Assembly: GCA_937896705.1 (NCBI GenBank)
Contig: CALBOC010000038.1
Location: 1-5,219 of the forward strand
Origin: an uncultured Micrococcaceae bacterium
Lineage (GTDB): Bacteria; Actinomycetota; Actinomycetes; Actinomycetales; Micrococcaceae
DNA: 5,219 nucleotides
Reading direction: 5' to 3'
Position numbers and translations under genes: made by a program
The notes under the pieces: model-generated
The model's database searches: none
Told to the model about the DNA's origin: nothing
What the model saw: the letters and a program-made list of their open reading frames with translations, nothing else
Part shown: positions 1-5,124 of the stretch, piece after piece
Layout of the letters: every line of letters begins with the position of its first letter
Numbering within the stretch: the first letter of the stretch is position 1

Positions 1-1558
1 GTGTCAGGCCGCGGAACCGTGCCGCAGCAGCAAACACCTCCATGGACAATTCGACACCCCGGTGCTTGGCCATGCGCAGTGCGAGGCGCAACACCATTTT
101 AATATCTCGGGGCGTGATGCCGTCGTATGCGTAGACGAGGTCCTCCAGGAGCTGTGCATCTAAGGTGATGTCGTGCTCTGCGGCCAGCGTCTGCCAAATC
201 TTGCGGGCGTCATCCTGATTGGGTGGCTGATAGTCGATGACTGCGGCACACCGGGCCAGGATCGCTTCGTCGACCCCGTGGACCCGGTTGGTGGTCAAGA
301 ACAGCAGGCCGTCGTAGTACTCCAGGGTGCGCAAGAACTCGGCGACAATCGCGTTTTGGGCCAGATCGAATCCGCGCTCCAAAACAAAGACATCAGCTTC
401 ATCCAGGAGCAACACTGCGTCCCAACGCTTAGCGCGCTCGAAAATCTCTTCGAGATTCTGTCGGACGTATTCGGCGGTGATACCAAGCGAACCGGTGTGA
501 ATCGAGTACAGCGGCTTCCCGACAACTTCGGCATAAACTTCAGCGGTTAGGGTCTTGCCCACACCGGGGCGACCACGGGCCAGAATCACATTACCGGAGG
601 ATTTGCCTTCGATAATGTCACCGGTGAACACGCTGATATCAGTGGTGAGGATATCGAGCAGTTCACGCTGGTCAGCGGGCAGGATGAGCTTATCTTTGAG
701 GTCTTTGTCGTAGACATATTCGGTGAGATCGGCCGTGTTAACGTCCAGGTAGTCCTGGGCCGACAGGTCAAAAACCCGAACCGCTGTCACGACCGGGACT
801 GCGCCGTGATCGCCCTCATCAAAAAGCGTCGAGGCTGTGACCATGCGCAACGGTGCGATATCGCTGGGGGCAATATCGTGGACGACTTTGCGTTCGGTGC
901 GCTCTTTGGCCGAGCGGAAGTCTTCGGTGCGGATAGCCCGACCGGTAAAGAGATACTGTTTGCCAAACCCATGGTCAATAAGTTCTTGGAACTCGTCGCG
1001 ACGCTGCTGGTATTCGGCTTTGAGACTTTCGGTTTCTTTATAGACGCGATGGCGGGTCAGAACCTCCACGGGGGTTTTGCCGACCAGCTCGGAGTCTTCA
1101 AAGTACAGCACGCGCGGGGCACGCGATGGACGCTTGACCGTGGGGTTATCTGCTTCCATCGTGATTTTGATGCGCGCTTCGCGGGTGCGATCGGCTTGTT
1201 CATGGTCAATCTTGATCACCAAATACGGGTGCACGTAGCCGTCTGGTTCTTGAACATACAGCCAACCGTCGATCAGATCGGTTTTCAAAAATTGCCGGAA
1301 CATCTCGGCGGCAGAATCGATGTGCGGAATGGGTTGGAAATTTCCGCTGCGAGCGTCTTGAACGGCAGCAACCGTTCGAGCGAAGGAATCGTGGTCGAGT
1401 TCCTTGGCAGCTCCCAACAGATCAGCCAGTGCTGCATCGGTAAGGTATTTCTCCGCGATCCCCATGTCTTTCGAACGCCAGCTCGCGGCCTGACGCCGGG
1501 CCTTTTCGAGGTCAGGTGTCGAGGTAGCGGCTGCGATCTCGGTGGGGACAATAAACAT
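1..1558 (-). CDS. AAA+ family ATPase, 3' end beyond the window
   Basis: Reading the minus strand from the ATG at 1556-1558 gives 519 uninterrupted codons to the window edge, so the stop codon lies outside. The C-terminal part is a classical AAA+ module: Walker A GRPGVGKT (about residues 329-336), Walker B VLLLDEAD (382-389), sensor 1 in TTNR (N424), an arginine-finger candidate R436 in ILARC, and a sensor-2-like helix TPRDIKMVL with R484. It should bind and hydrolyse ATP and probably works as a ring-shaped remodelling machine, but the substrate is unknown. Residues 1-300 have no motif I recognise; they are charged and contain a likely helical, coiled-coil-prone stretch around 172-195. No signal peptide or membrane segment is seen, so it is probably cytoplasmic. 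The start is supported by GAAGGAG five bases upstream. It is transcribed divergently from the ABM-family gene. The AAA+ assignment is firm; the specific role is open. Confidence 0.93.
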   Translation of the reverse strand, partial: MFIVPTEIAAATSTPDLEKARRQAASWRSKDMGIAEKYLTDAALADLLGAAKELDHDSFARTVAAVQDARSGNFQPIPHIDSAAEMFRQFLKTDLIDGWLYVQEPDGYVHPYLVIKIDHEQADRTREARIKITMEADNPTVKRPSRAPRVLYFEDSELVGKTPVEVLTRHRVYKETESLKAEYQQRRDEFQELIDHGFGKQYLFTGRAIRTEDFRSAKERTERKVVHDIAPSDIAPLRMVTASTLFDEGDHGAVPVVTAVRVFDLSAQDYLDVNTADLTEYVYDKDLKDKLILPADQRELLDILTTDISVFTGDIIEGKSSGNVILARGRPGVGKTLTAEVYAEVVGKPLYSIHTGSLGITAEYVRQNLEEIFERAKRWDAVLLLDEADVFVLERGFDLAQNAIVAEFLRTLEYYDGLLFLTTNRVHGVDEAILARCAAVIDYQPPNQDDARKIWQTLAAEHDITLDAQLLEDLVYAYDGITPRDIKMVLRLALRMAKHRGVELSMEVFAAAARFRGLT

Positions 1559-1563
1559 TTTTA

Positions 1564-1570
1564 CTCCTTC
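1564..1570 (-). promoter_or_regulatory. Ribosome binding site of the AAA+ ATPase gene
   Basis: On the minus strand GAAGGAG lies five bases before the ATG at 1558. It is a near-perfect Shine-Dalgarno match at normal spacing and fixes the start of the ATPase reading frame. Confidence 0.85.
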
Positions 1571-1583
1571 GACGGCGACCACA

Positions 1584-1600
1584 ATCACCGGTGATCACCG
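1584..1600. repeat. Two overlapping 12-bp palindromes, possible operator in the ATPase leader
   Basis: ATCACCGGTGAT (1584-1595) and CGGTGATCACCG (1589-1600) are each perfect palindromes and overlap. Together they put ATCACCG twice in direct orientation, at 1584 and 1594, one helical turn (10 bases) apart. They lie between the candidate promoter (1618-1646) and the ribosome binding site of the ATPase gene, where a dimeric repressor could act. An RNA hairpin of either palindrome would have almost no loop, so a DNA-level operator is the likelier reading. The function is inferred. Confidence 0.45.
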
Positions 1601-1617
1601 TCACGCTGTTTGGAGTT

Positions 1618-1646
1618 AGCATACCTGCTCTTTTCAGATCTTTTAA
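1618..1646 (-). promoter_or_regulatory. Candidate promoter of the AAA+ ATPase gene
   Basis: On the minus strand TTAAAA (1641-1646) is followed after exactly 17 bases by TATGCT (1618-1623). Each hexamer matches four of six positions of the housekeeping sigma consensus. Transcription would start near 1610 and give a leader of about 50 bases containing the overlapping palindromes and the ribosome binding site. Spacing and position favour it, but no mapped transcript end supports it. Confidence 0.45.
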
Positions 1647-1671
1647 ATACTAGAGAGGTACCTATTAGTAT
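1647..1671. repeat. Interrupted inverted repeat in the divergent intergenic region
   Basis: ATACTA (1647-1652) pairs with TAGTAT (1666-1671), and between them is the palindrome AGGTACCT (1656-1663). The inner and outer arms are offset by one base (three-base versus two-base spacers), so the dyad is imperfect. It abuts the ATPase -35 element and lies just before a TATATAT stretch (1680-1686) that could be a weak -10 for the rightward gene. A regulator bound here could affect both divergent genes. This reading is inference. Confidence 0.35.
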
Positions 1672-1786
1672 CTCAGGCGTATATATGCGGCGGGATTCGG
1701 AGTCCTGGCGTGTGTAAGTTTCAAACCAGCGGGTCAGAATGTCATGCTGGAAAGTGGTGCGAGAAGCTCGCCCTACCCGACTTATC

Positions 1787-1791
1787 AGGAG
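1787..1791 (+). promoter_or_regulatory. Ribosome binding site of the ABM-family gene
   Basis: AGGAG lies six bases before the ATG at 1798. It selects this start over the in-frame ATG at 1744, which has no purine-rich sequence ahead of it and would add 18 residues unlike the family. Confidence 0.8.
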
Positions 1792-1797
1792 ACTTGC

Positions 1798-2118
1798 ATG
1801 ATCTTTATTGCCGCGAAATTCAAGGTAAAGCCCGAATATGCCGACCAGTGGCCCGAGCACGCTCGAGAATTTACGCAAGCCAGTCGCAGCGAACCCGGCT
1901 GCCTGTGGTTTGAGTGGTCACGCAGCGTGGACGACCCCAACGAGTACGTCTTGCTTGAAGCATTCAAAGATGACGCCGCAGAAGCCCACGTGACCTCAGC
2001 ACACTTCAAAAAGGCCCAACAAGATTTACCCCCGTTGCTGCAGGAGACGCCAAAGGTCCGCAATATGCAGGTCGAAGACGATCACTGGCATGAGCTTGGT
2101 GAAATGGCCGTCTCCTAA
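1798..2118 (+). CDS. ABM-domain (antibiotic biosynthesis monooxygenase-like) small protein
   Basis: A 106-residue protein with the usual size and layout of the dimeric ferredoxin-like ABM/YgiN family. It has a first strand MIFIAAKFKVKP, a helix over about 14-30, the family signature EPGCLWFEW (32-40), then DDPNEYVLLEAFKDDAA (45-61) and AHVTSAHFKK (63-72), where H64, H69 and F70 lie in the conserved pocket-forming segment. Family members include cofactor-free oxygenases acting on quinols or aromatic polyketides and proteins of unknown activity, so the substrate cannot be named. There is no signal peptide, so it should be cytoplasmic. The deacetylase gene starts 51 bases downstream on the same strand, and the two may be co-transcribed. 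Nothing nearby suggests an antibiotic biosynthesis cluster, so a housekeeping or redox role is as likely. Family assignment is strong; catalytic activity is not shown. Confidence 0.88.
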   Translation: MIFIAAKFKVKPEYADQWPEHAREFTQASRSEPGCLWFEWSRSVDDPNEYVLLEAFKDDAAEAHVTSAHFKKAQQDLPPLLQETPKVRNMQVEDDHWHELGEMAVS

Positions 2119-2157
2119 CACCCGCTGGGGCGCCTAGTCCCAAAAGCCCCGCGCTCG

Positions 2158-2163
2158 TAGAGT
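2158..2163 (+). promoter_or_regulatory. Candidate -10 element for a leaderless deacetylase transcript
   Basis: TAGAGT fits the actinobacterial -10 pattern TANNNT and ends six bases before the ATG at 2170, so transcription would begin at or next to the start codon. No good Shine-Dalgarno sequence precedes this ATG (only GAG at 2160-2162), which agrees with leaderless translation. A -35 element is poor: TAGTCC at 2135-2140, 17 bases upstream, matches three of six consensus positions. The alternative is read-through from the ABM gene with weak ribosome binding. Confidence 0.4.
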
Positions 2164-2169
2164 GAACCT

Positions 2170-2901
2170 ATGACTACTCATGATGATGCTTCGACTGAGC
2201 AACTGAACCCACTGCAGGATCAAGACTTCCGACGCGTCCTGGTGGTGGTAGCCCATCCCGATGACGCCGAATACGGTACCTCTGCGGCCGTTTCGTTGTG
2301 GACCGAGCGCGGGGTCGAAGTCGGGTACGTATTAGCCACGGCCGGTGAGGCCGGCATGCAGCGGTCGCCCGAAGAAGCGCGCCAGATTCGGGCACAGGAA
2401 CAGCGCGACGCCTGCGACATTGTCGGCGTGGAGCACTTACGGATTCTGGATTTCCCCGACGGGCTAGTGGAATACGGCATTGCCTTGCGCCGTGCCATTG
2501 CCGCAGAGATTCGAGCCTTCCAGCCCGATGTGGTCATCAGCGGTGCCGGCGAACTGGCTGTCCCCTGGGGCCTGGACCACGCCGACCATCGTGCCGTTGG
2601 GCTCGCCACGATAGACGCCGTGCGGGATGCCGGGAACCAGTGGCTGTTCACCGAACAGCTCGATGAACATGTCACCCCGTGGGAGACCTCCACGCTGTTA
2701 CTGACCGGCACGCATCCCAGTCACTATCTCGAGATCACGCAAACTGGGGTGGACAAGGCGGTGGCTTCGCTGGCTGCGCACGAACAGTACCTGGCAGACC
2801 TGCCAGATCATCCCGCGCCAGAAGATTTCATCCCCCAGATGCTGGCCGAACAGGGCCGGGCCGCGCAGGTGCCCTACGCCATGGGCTTCAAAGTTCATTA
2901 G
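2170..2901 (+). CDS. PIG-L/LmbE-family deacetylase
   Basis: A 243-residue member of the zinc-dependent N-acetylglucosaminyl deacetylase-like family. The signature AHPDDAE is at about 28-34, after a hydrophobic first strand; H29 and D32 are expected zinc ligands and D31 the catalytic base. The second family motif is DHADHRAVG (136-144), where H140 should complete the metal site. The region RAQEQRDACDIVGVEHLRIL (74-93) is also typical of the family. The family removes acetyl groups from amino sugars, as in mycothiol biosynthesis (MshB) or detoxification (Mca). At 243 residues this protein is shorter than MshB and Mca usually are, so I do not equate it with either. It lacks a signal peptide and is probably cytoplasmic. 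The first 19 residues are polar and look like a non-conserved extension. Family and metal site are confident; the substrate is unknown. Confidence 0.92.
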   Translation: MTTHDDASTEQLNPLQDQDFRRVLVVVAHPDDAEYGTSAAVSLWTERGVEVGYVLATAGEAGMQRSPEEARQIRAQEQRDACDIVGVEHLRILDFPDGLVEYGIALRRAIAAEIRAFQPDVVISGAGELAVPWGLDHADHRAVGLATIDAVRDAGNQWLFTEQLDEHVTPWETSTLLLTGTHPSHYLEITQTGVDKAVASLAAHEQYLADLPDHPAPEDFIPQMLAEQGRAAQVPYAMGFKVH

Positions 2902-2961
2902 CCCAATAGCTAGCTGCGTACATACATCTGTGGGGTAAAGCACGTAGACTGCAAAACTAGT

Positions 2962-2982
2962 AGCTCCGGGATTTTCGGAGCT
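2962..2982 (+). terminator. Hairpin between deacetylase and desaturase genes
   Basis: AGCTCCG (2962-2968) pairs perfectly with CGGAGCT (2976-2982) around a seven-base loop, GGATTTT. It begins 60 bases after the deacetylase stop codon. Only a short TTTC follows, so as an intrinsic terminator it is weak. It could equally be a structure in the 5' leader of the desaturase mRNA, because a possible -10 (TAGACT, 2945-2950) lies just upstream, though with a poor -35. The rest of the 115-base gap shows no further clear signal. Confidence 0.4.
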
Positions 2983-3016
2983 TTCGACTCATCGGGTCGC
3001 CGGCTGCAGTACAAGG

Positions 3017-4150
3017 ATGACATTTTTGAGCAGCACTTCTTCCACGGCCGAATCGCTTCGGCCACCTTCCCAAGACCCCACGGACCACACCATCCGACCG
3101 GGTGATCCCAAAACTTTTTTCCATATCAAAGACCTCGTCCGTGAGGCGGGACTGACCGGCAGACGGCGCGGGTACTACCTGATCACCATGGGCATTCTCA
3201 CGCTGCTGTTGGGTGGCATCATCACCGGGGTCATCCTACTGGGTGACAGCTGGCTCCAGTTGCTCATGGCCGGCGCCCTGGGCATTGTCCTGACGCAATT
3301 CGCTTTCCTAGCCCACGAGGCCGCTCACAAACAGATTCTGTCGTCGGGCAAGACCAACGACAAACTTGGTCGCTTTCTGGCCAACGCGGTGGTGGGGATC
3401 AGTTACCAATGGTGGCTCAATAAACACAACCGCCACCACGCCACCCCAAATACGATTGGCAAAGACCCCGACATTGAATGGGACACGATCTCGTTCCAAC
3501 CGGTGGATGCGCAACGCCAGACCGGTTTCTTGCGGTGGATCACCGAGCGCCAGGGTTACCTCTTCTTTCCGCTGTTAACGCTGGAAGGGCTCAACCTGCA
3601 CTACCAGTCGATCAAGTACCTGTTCGTGGCGCCACGAGTGAAACGTCGGTGGCGCGAGCTGCTGACCATCGCCGCCCGGATCGGGCTCTACCTCGGTGTG
3701 CTATTTCTCTTCCTGCCCTGGGGCATCGCCCTGGCGTTTGTTGGCGTCCAGCTTGCGGTGTTTGGCGTGTACATGGGTGGCTCGTTTGCACCCAACCACA
3801 AGGGTATGCCGATGGTACCTAAAACTGCGCGCATCGATTTCTTCACCCGACAGGTGATGACCAGCCGCAACGTGATGGCGCGCAGCCGATGGGGTAACCA
3901 CGTGTTGTCCGTGGTCTATGGCGGACTGAATTATCAGGTCGAGCACCACCTGTTCCCCTCGATGCCCAGACCGAATTTACACGCGGTGTCCCAGATCGTG
4001 CGCAAATACTGTGCCGACCACCAGATTCCCTACACGGTCGCGACCGTTCGCGAATCCTACGCGTCGGTCATCCGGTATCTCAATAAGGTCGGCCTATCGG
4101 CCCGCGACCCATTTGAGTGCCCGATGATCAGCTCGCTGCGCTATTCCTAA
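3017..4150 (+). CDS. Membrane fatty-acid desaturase, front-end-type histidine boxes
   Basis: A 377-residue di-iron membrane desaturase. The three histidine clusters that hold the iron centre are intact: HEAAH (100-104), HNRHH (137-141) and QVEHH (307-311). An additional conserved NHKGMP segment starts at N260. Hydrophobic spans at about 55-75, 80-98 and 217-257 give the usual four-pass arrangement with the histidines facing the cytoplasm. Glutamine in the third box is typical of front-end (delta-5/delta-6-like) and related acyl-lipid desaturases; no cytochrome b5 domain is present, so electrons must come from a separate ferredoxin or flavoprotein. It should introduce a double bond into membrane acyl chains, but position and substrate cannot be read from sequence. 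ATG 3017 has AAGG directly against it, too close to act as a Shine-Dalgarno sequence. TTG 3026 (codon 4) would have AAGGA eight bases upstream and may be the true start. Confidence 0.93.
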   Translation: MTFLSSTSSTAESLRPPSQDPTDHTIRPGDPKTFFHIKDLVREAGLTGRRRGYYLITMGILTLLLGGIITGVILLGDSWLQLLMAGALGIVLTQFAFLAHEAAHKQILSSGKTNDKLGRFLANAVVGISYQWWLNKHNRHHATPNTIGKDPDIEWDTISFQPVDAQRQTGFLRWITERQGYLFFPLLTLEGLNLHYQSIKYLFVAPRVKRRWRELLTIAARIGLYLGVLFLFLPWGIALAFVGVQLAVFGVYMGGSFAPNHKGMPMVPKTARIDFFTRQVMTSRNVMARSRWGNHVLSVVYGGLNYQVEHHLFPSMPRPNLHAVSQIVRKYCADHQIPYTVATVRESYASVIRYLNKVGLSARDPFECPMISSLRYS

Positions 4151-4166
4151 CCTGACACATGATGCA

Positions 4167-4183
4167 CCGCGGTCACGCCGCGG
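4167..4183 (+). terminator. GC-rich hairpin after the desaturase gene
   Basis: CCGCGG (4167-4172) and CCGCGG (4178-4183) pair as a six-bp all-G/C stem around TCACG, 16 bases after the desaturase stop codon. No T-tract follows. Actinobacterial terminators often lack one, so this is a plausible but unproven end of the desaturase transcript. Confidence 0.4.
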
Positions 4184-4210
4184 GGCTGAGTGCGGGCTGG
4201 ACACCGGCTG
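4184..4210 (+). repeat. Three GGCTG direct repeats at 11-base pitch
   Basis: GGCTG occurs at 4184-4188, 4195-4199 and 4206-4210, each copy starting exactly 11 bases after the last and followed by A, G and A. Repeats spaced by one helical turn are the usual layout of tandem sites for OmpR/PhoP-type response regulators. The array lies 72-98 bases upstream of the lipoprotein start. The units are short and the motif is easily met by chance in GC-rich DNA, so the regulatory reading is tentative. Confidence 0.3.
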
Positions 4211-4235
4211 AACAGGACTTTCAGTTTTTCCTGTT
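4211..4235. repeat. Inverted repeat upstream of the lipoprotein gene
   Basis: AACAGGA (4211-4217) is the exact reverse complement of TCCTGTT (4229-4235), with an 11-base T-rich spacer. It directly follows the GGCTG repeats and sits about 47 bases before the lipoprotein ATG. It could be an operator with half-sites 18 bases apart or a second hairpin after the desaturase. No run of T follows it, which argues against a terminator. I could not place a convincing promoter between it and the gene. Confidence 0.3.
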
Positions 4236-4270
4236 AGTCTCGCCGGGACTTCGCATATTTGTTGTATAGA

Positions 4271-4276
4271 AAGGGG
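4271..4276 (+). promoter_or_regulatory. Ribosome binding site of the SurA-like lipoprotein gene
   Basis: AAGGGG lies five bases before ATG 4282 and only two before the in-frame TTG at 4279. The spacing therefore selects ATG 4282. Confidence 0.75.
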
Positions 4277-4281
4277 CCTTG

Positions 4282-5043
4282 ATGCCCAAGAAGTTTCTCC
4301 TGAGTATCGCGGCTGTCGCCGCCGCGTTCAGTCTTGCCGCCTGTGGTGCCGATGGTGACGACGAACAAGCCACCGAGGATGCACCACAAAGCCAGGAACA
4401 AGGTGACCAGGCCATGCCTGAACCGGAACTGGATAACATTCCGGATGTCGTGGCAGTGGTCGATGAAGAAGAGATCTCAGGGGATGCTTTCGCTGAGAAC
4501 TATGAAGCCCAGTTCCAGCAGCTGACCATGCAGGCGGCCATGGCCGGGCAAGAACCCGACCAGGACCAGCTCAAAGAGCAAGCCCTGGAGATGATGATCA
4601 ACAGCGAACTGCTAGTGGATGAAGCCGAAGAGCAAGGCTTCAGTGCCTCAGATGAGGACGTCGACGAATACCTCGCGGACATGGCCGAAGCCAACCAGGT
4701 GGAGTCCTCGGATGCCCTCATGGAAGAGCTTGAAGCCCAGGGCCTGTCCGAAGAACGGATCCGCGAAGACCTCCACAGCCAAGTCATGATCGATCAGGTC
4801 GTCGACACCCTTGACGTCGAGGAGCCATCAGAAGAAGAGCTCCAGGAAATGTACGACGCTCAGGTGGAACAACTTGAAGCAATGAACGAGCAGGTCGAAG
4901 AAGACCAGGCCCAAGAAGCGCCCTCGTTCGAAGAGCTCGAACCTGAGCTCGAGCAACAAGTAACCCAGCAAAACGAAAACGAAGCCATCGCAACACTGCT
5001 GGATGACCTTCGTGCCGACGCCGAAATCGAAATTCTGCTCTAA
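4282..5043 (+). CDS. Acidic lipoprotein with SurA/PrsA-type chaperone domain, no PPIase domain
   Basis: A 253-residue exported lipoprotein. It opens with MPKK, a hydrophobic core (5-20) and a lipobox LAAC with C21 as the lipidated cysteine, so it should be anchored on the outer face of the cytoplasmic membrane. After a polar acidic linker (22-52) comes a SurA N-terminal-like domain (about 55-178): strand VVAVVDEEEIS, then helices including LKEQALEMMINSELLVDEAE and SEERIREDLHSQ. The C-terminal stretch FEELEPELEQQVTQQ to IEILL (216-253) resembles the closing helix and strand that follow the parvulin domain in SurA/PrsA proteins; here only about 35 residues of acidic linker (180-215) stand where that domain would be. 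It is therefore probably a holdase-type chaperone without isomerase activity. By my count there are 74 Asp/Glu against 6 Lys/Arg, which is extreme. It ends just before a strong terminator. Partner proteins are unknown. Confidence 0.87.
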   Translation: MPKKFLLSIAAVAAAFSLAACGADGDDEQATEDAPQSQEQGDQAMPEPELDNIPDVVAVVDEEEISGDAFAENYEAQFQQLTMQAAMAGQEPDQDQLKEQALEMMINSELLVDEAEEQGFSASDEDVDEYLADMAEANQVESSDALMEELEAQGLSEERIREDLHSQVMIDQVVDTLDVEEPSEEELQEMYDAQVEQLEAMNEQVEEDQAQEAPSFEELEPELEQQVTQQNENEAIATLLDDLRADAEIEILL

Positions 5044-5053
5044 ACGACGGCAA

Positions 5054-5104
5054 AAACTTCTGCGGGCTGGAGATCAACCGATGATCTCCAGCCCGCAGAC
5101 GTTT
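5054..5104. terminator. Bidirectional intrinsic terminator between convergent genes
   Basis: An 18-bp perfect stem (5059-5076 with 5082-5099) closes a five-base ACCGA loop. After one mismatch, AAAC (5054-5057) pairs with GTTT (5101-5104). On the plus strand the stem ends in GTTTAA, a short T-run. On the minus strand it is followed by AGTTTTTG with five T. It starts about 11 bases after the lipoprotein stop codon and about 21 bases beyond the stop codon of the convergent gene, so it can serve both. Confidence 0.88.
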
Positions 5105-5124
5105 AACGGAAAACGGACGAAGCG

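Noticed and set aside
806..1594. 262-codon plus-strand open frame opposite the AAA+ ATPase gene
   Set aside because: The minus strand over the same bases encodes a clear AAA+ protein with all motor motifs. The antisense translation shows no domain logic, and the frame is best explained as a shadow of the coding strand's codon bias.
1712..1740. GTGTAA and CAGAAT at 17-base spacing as a promoter for the ABM-family gene
   Set aside because: Only three and four of six positions match the consensus, no better than chance in a region of this size. I see no convincing promoter for this gene; TATATAT at 1680-1686 lacks a -35 partner.
1744..1797. Upstream ATG that would lengthen the ABM-family protein by 18 residues
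   Set aside because: No ribosome binding site precedes it. The extension falls outside the family's usual length, and AGGAG sits correctly before ATG 1798.
1585..1878. 97-codon minus-strand frame crossing the divergent intergenic region
   Set aside because: It overlaps the start of the ABM-family gene, which has a good ribosome binding site and family match. The minus frame has no recognisable motif.
2127..2150. GGGGC and GCCCC pairing between the ABM and deacetylase genes
   Set aside because: The stem is only five base pairs with a 14-base loop and no T-run, so it is not supported as a terminator.
2170..2901. Assignment of the deacetylase as MshB or Mca of mycothiol metabolism
   Set aside because: The family motifs fit, but the protein is shorter than those enzymes usually are and no mycothiol gene is nearby. 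The specific name is not supported.
4500..5077. Minus-strand open frames opposite the lipoprotein gene
   Set aside because: They are serine- or arginine-rich antisense readings of an acidic, Glu/Gln-rich coding sequence. The plus frame has a lipobox, domain layout and ribosome binding site.
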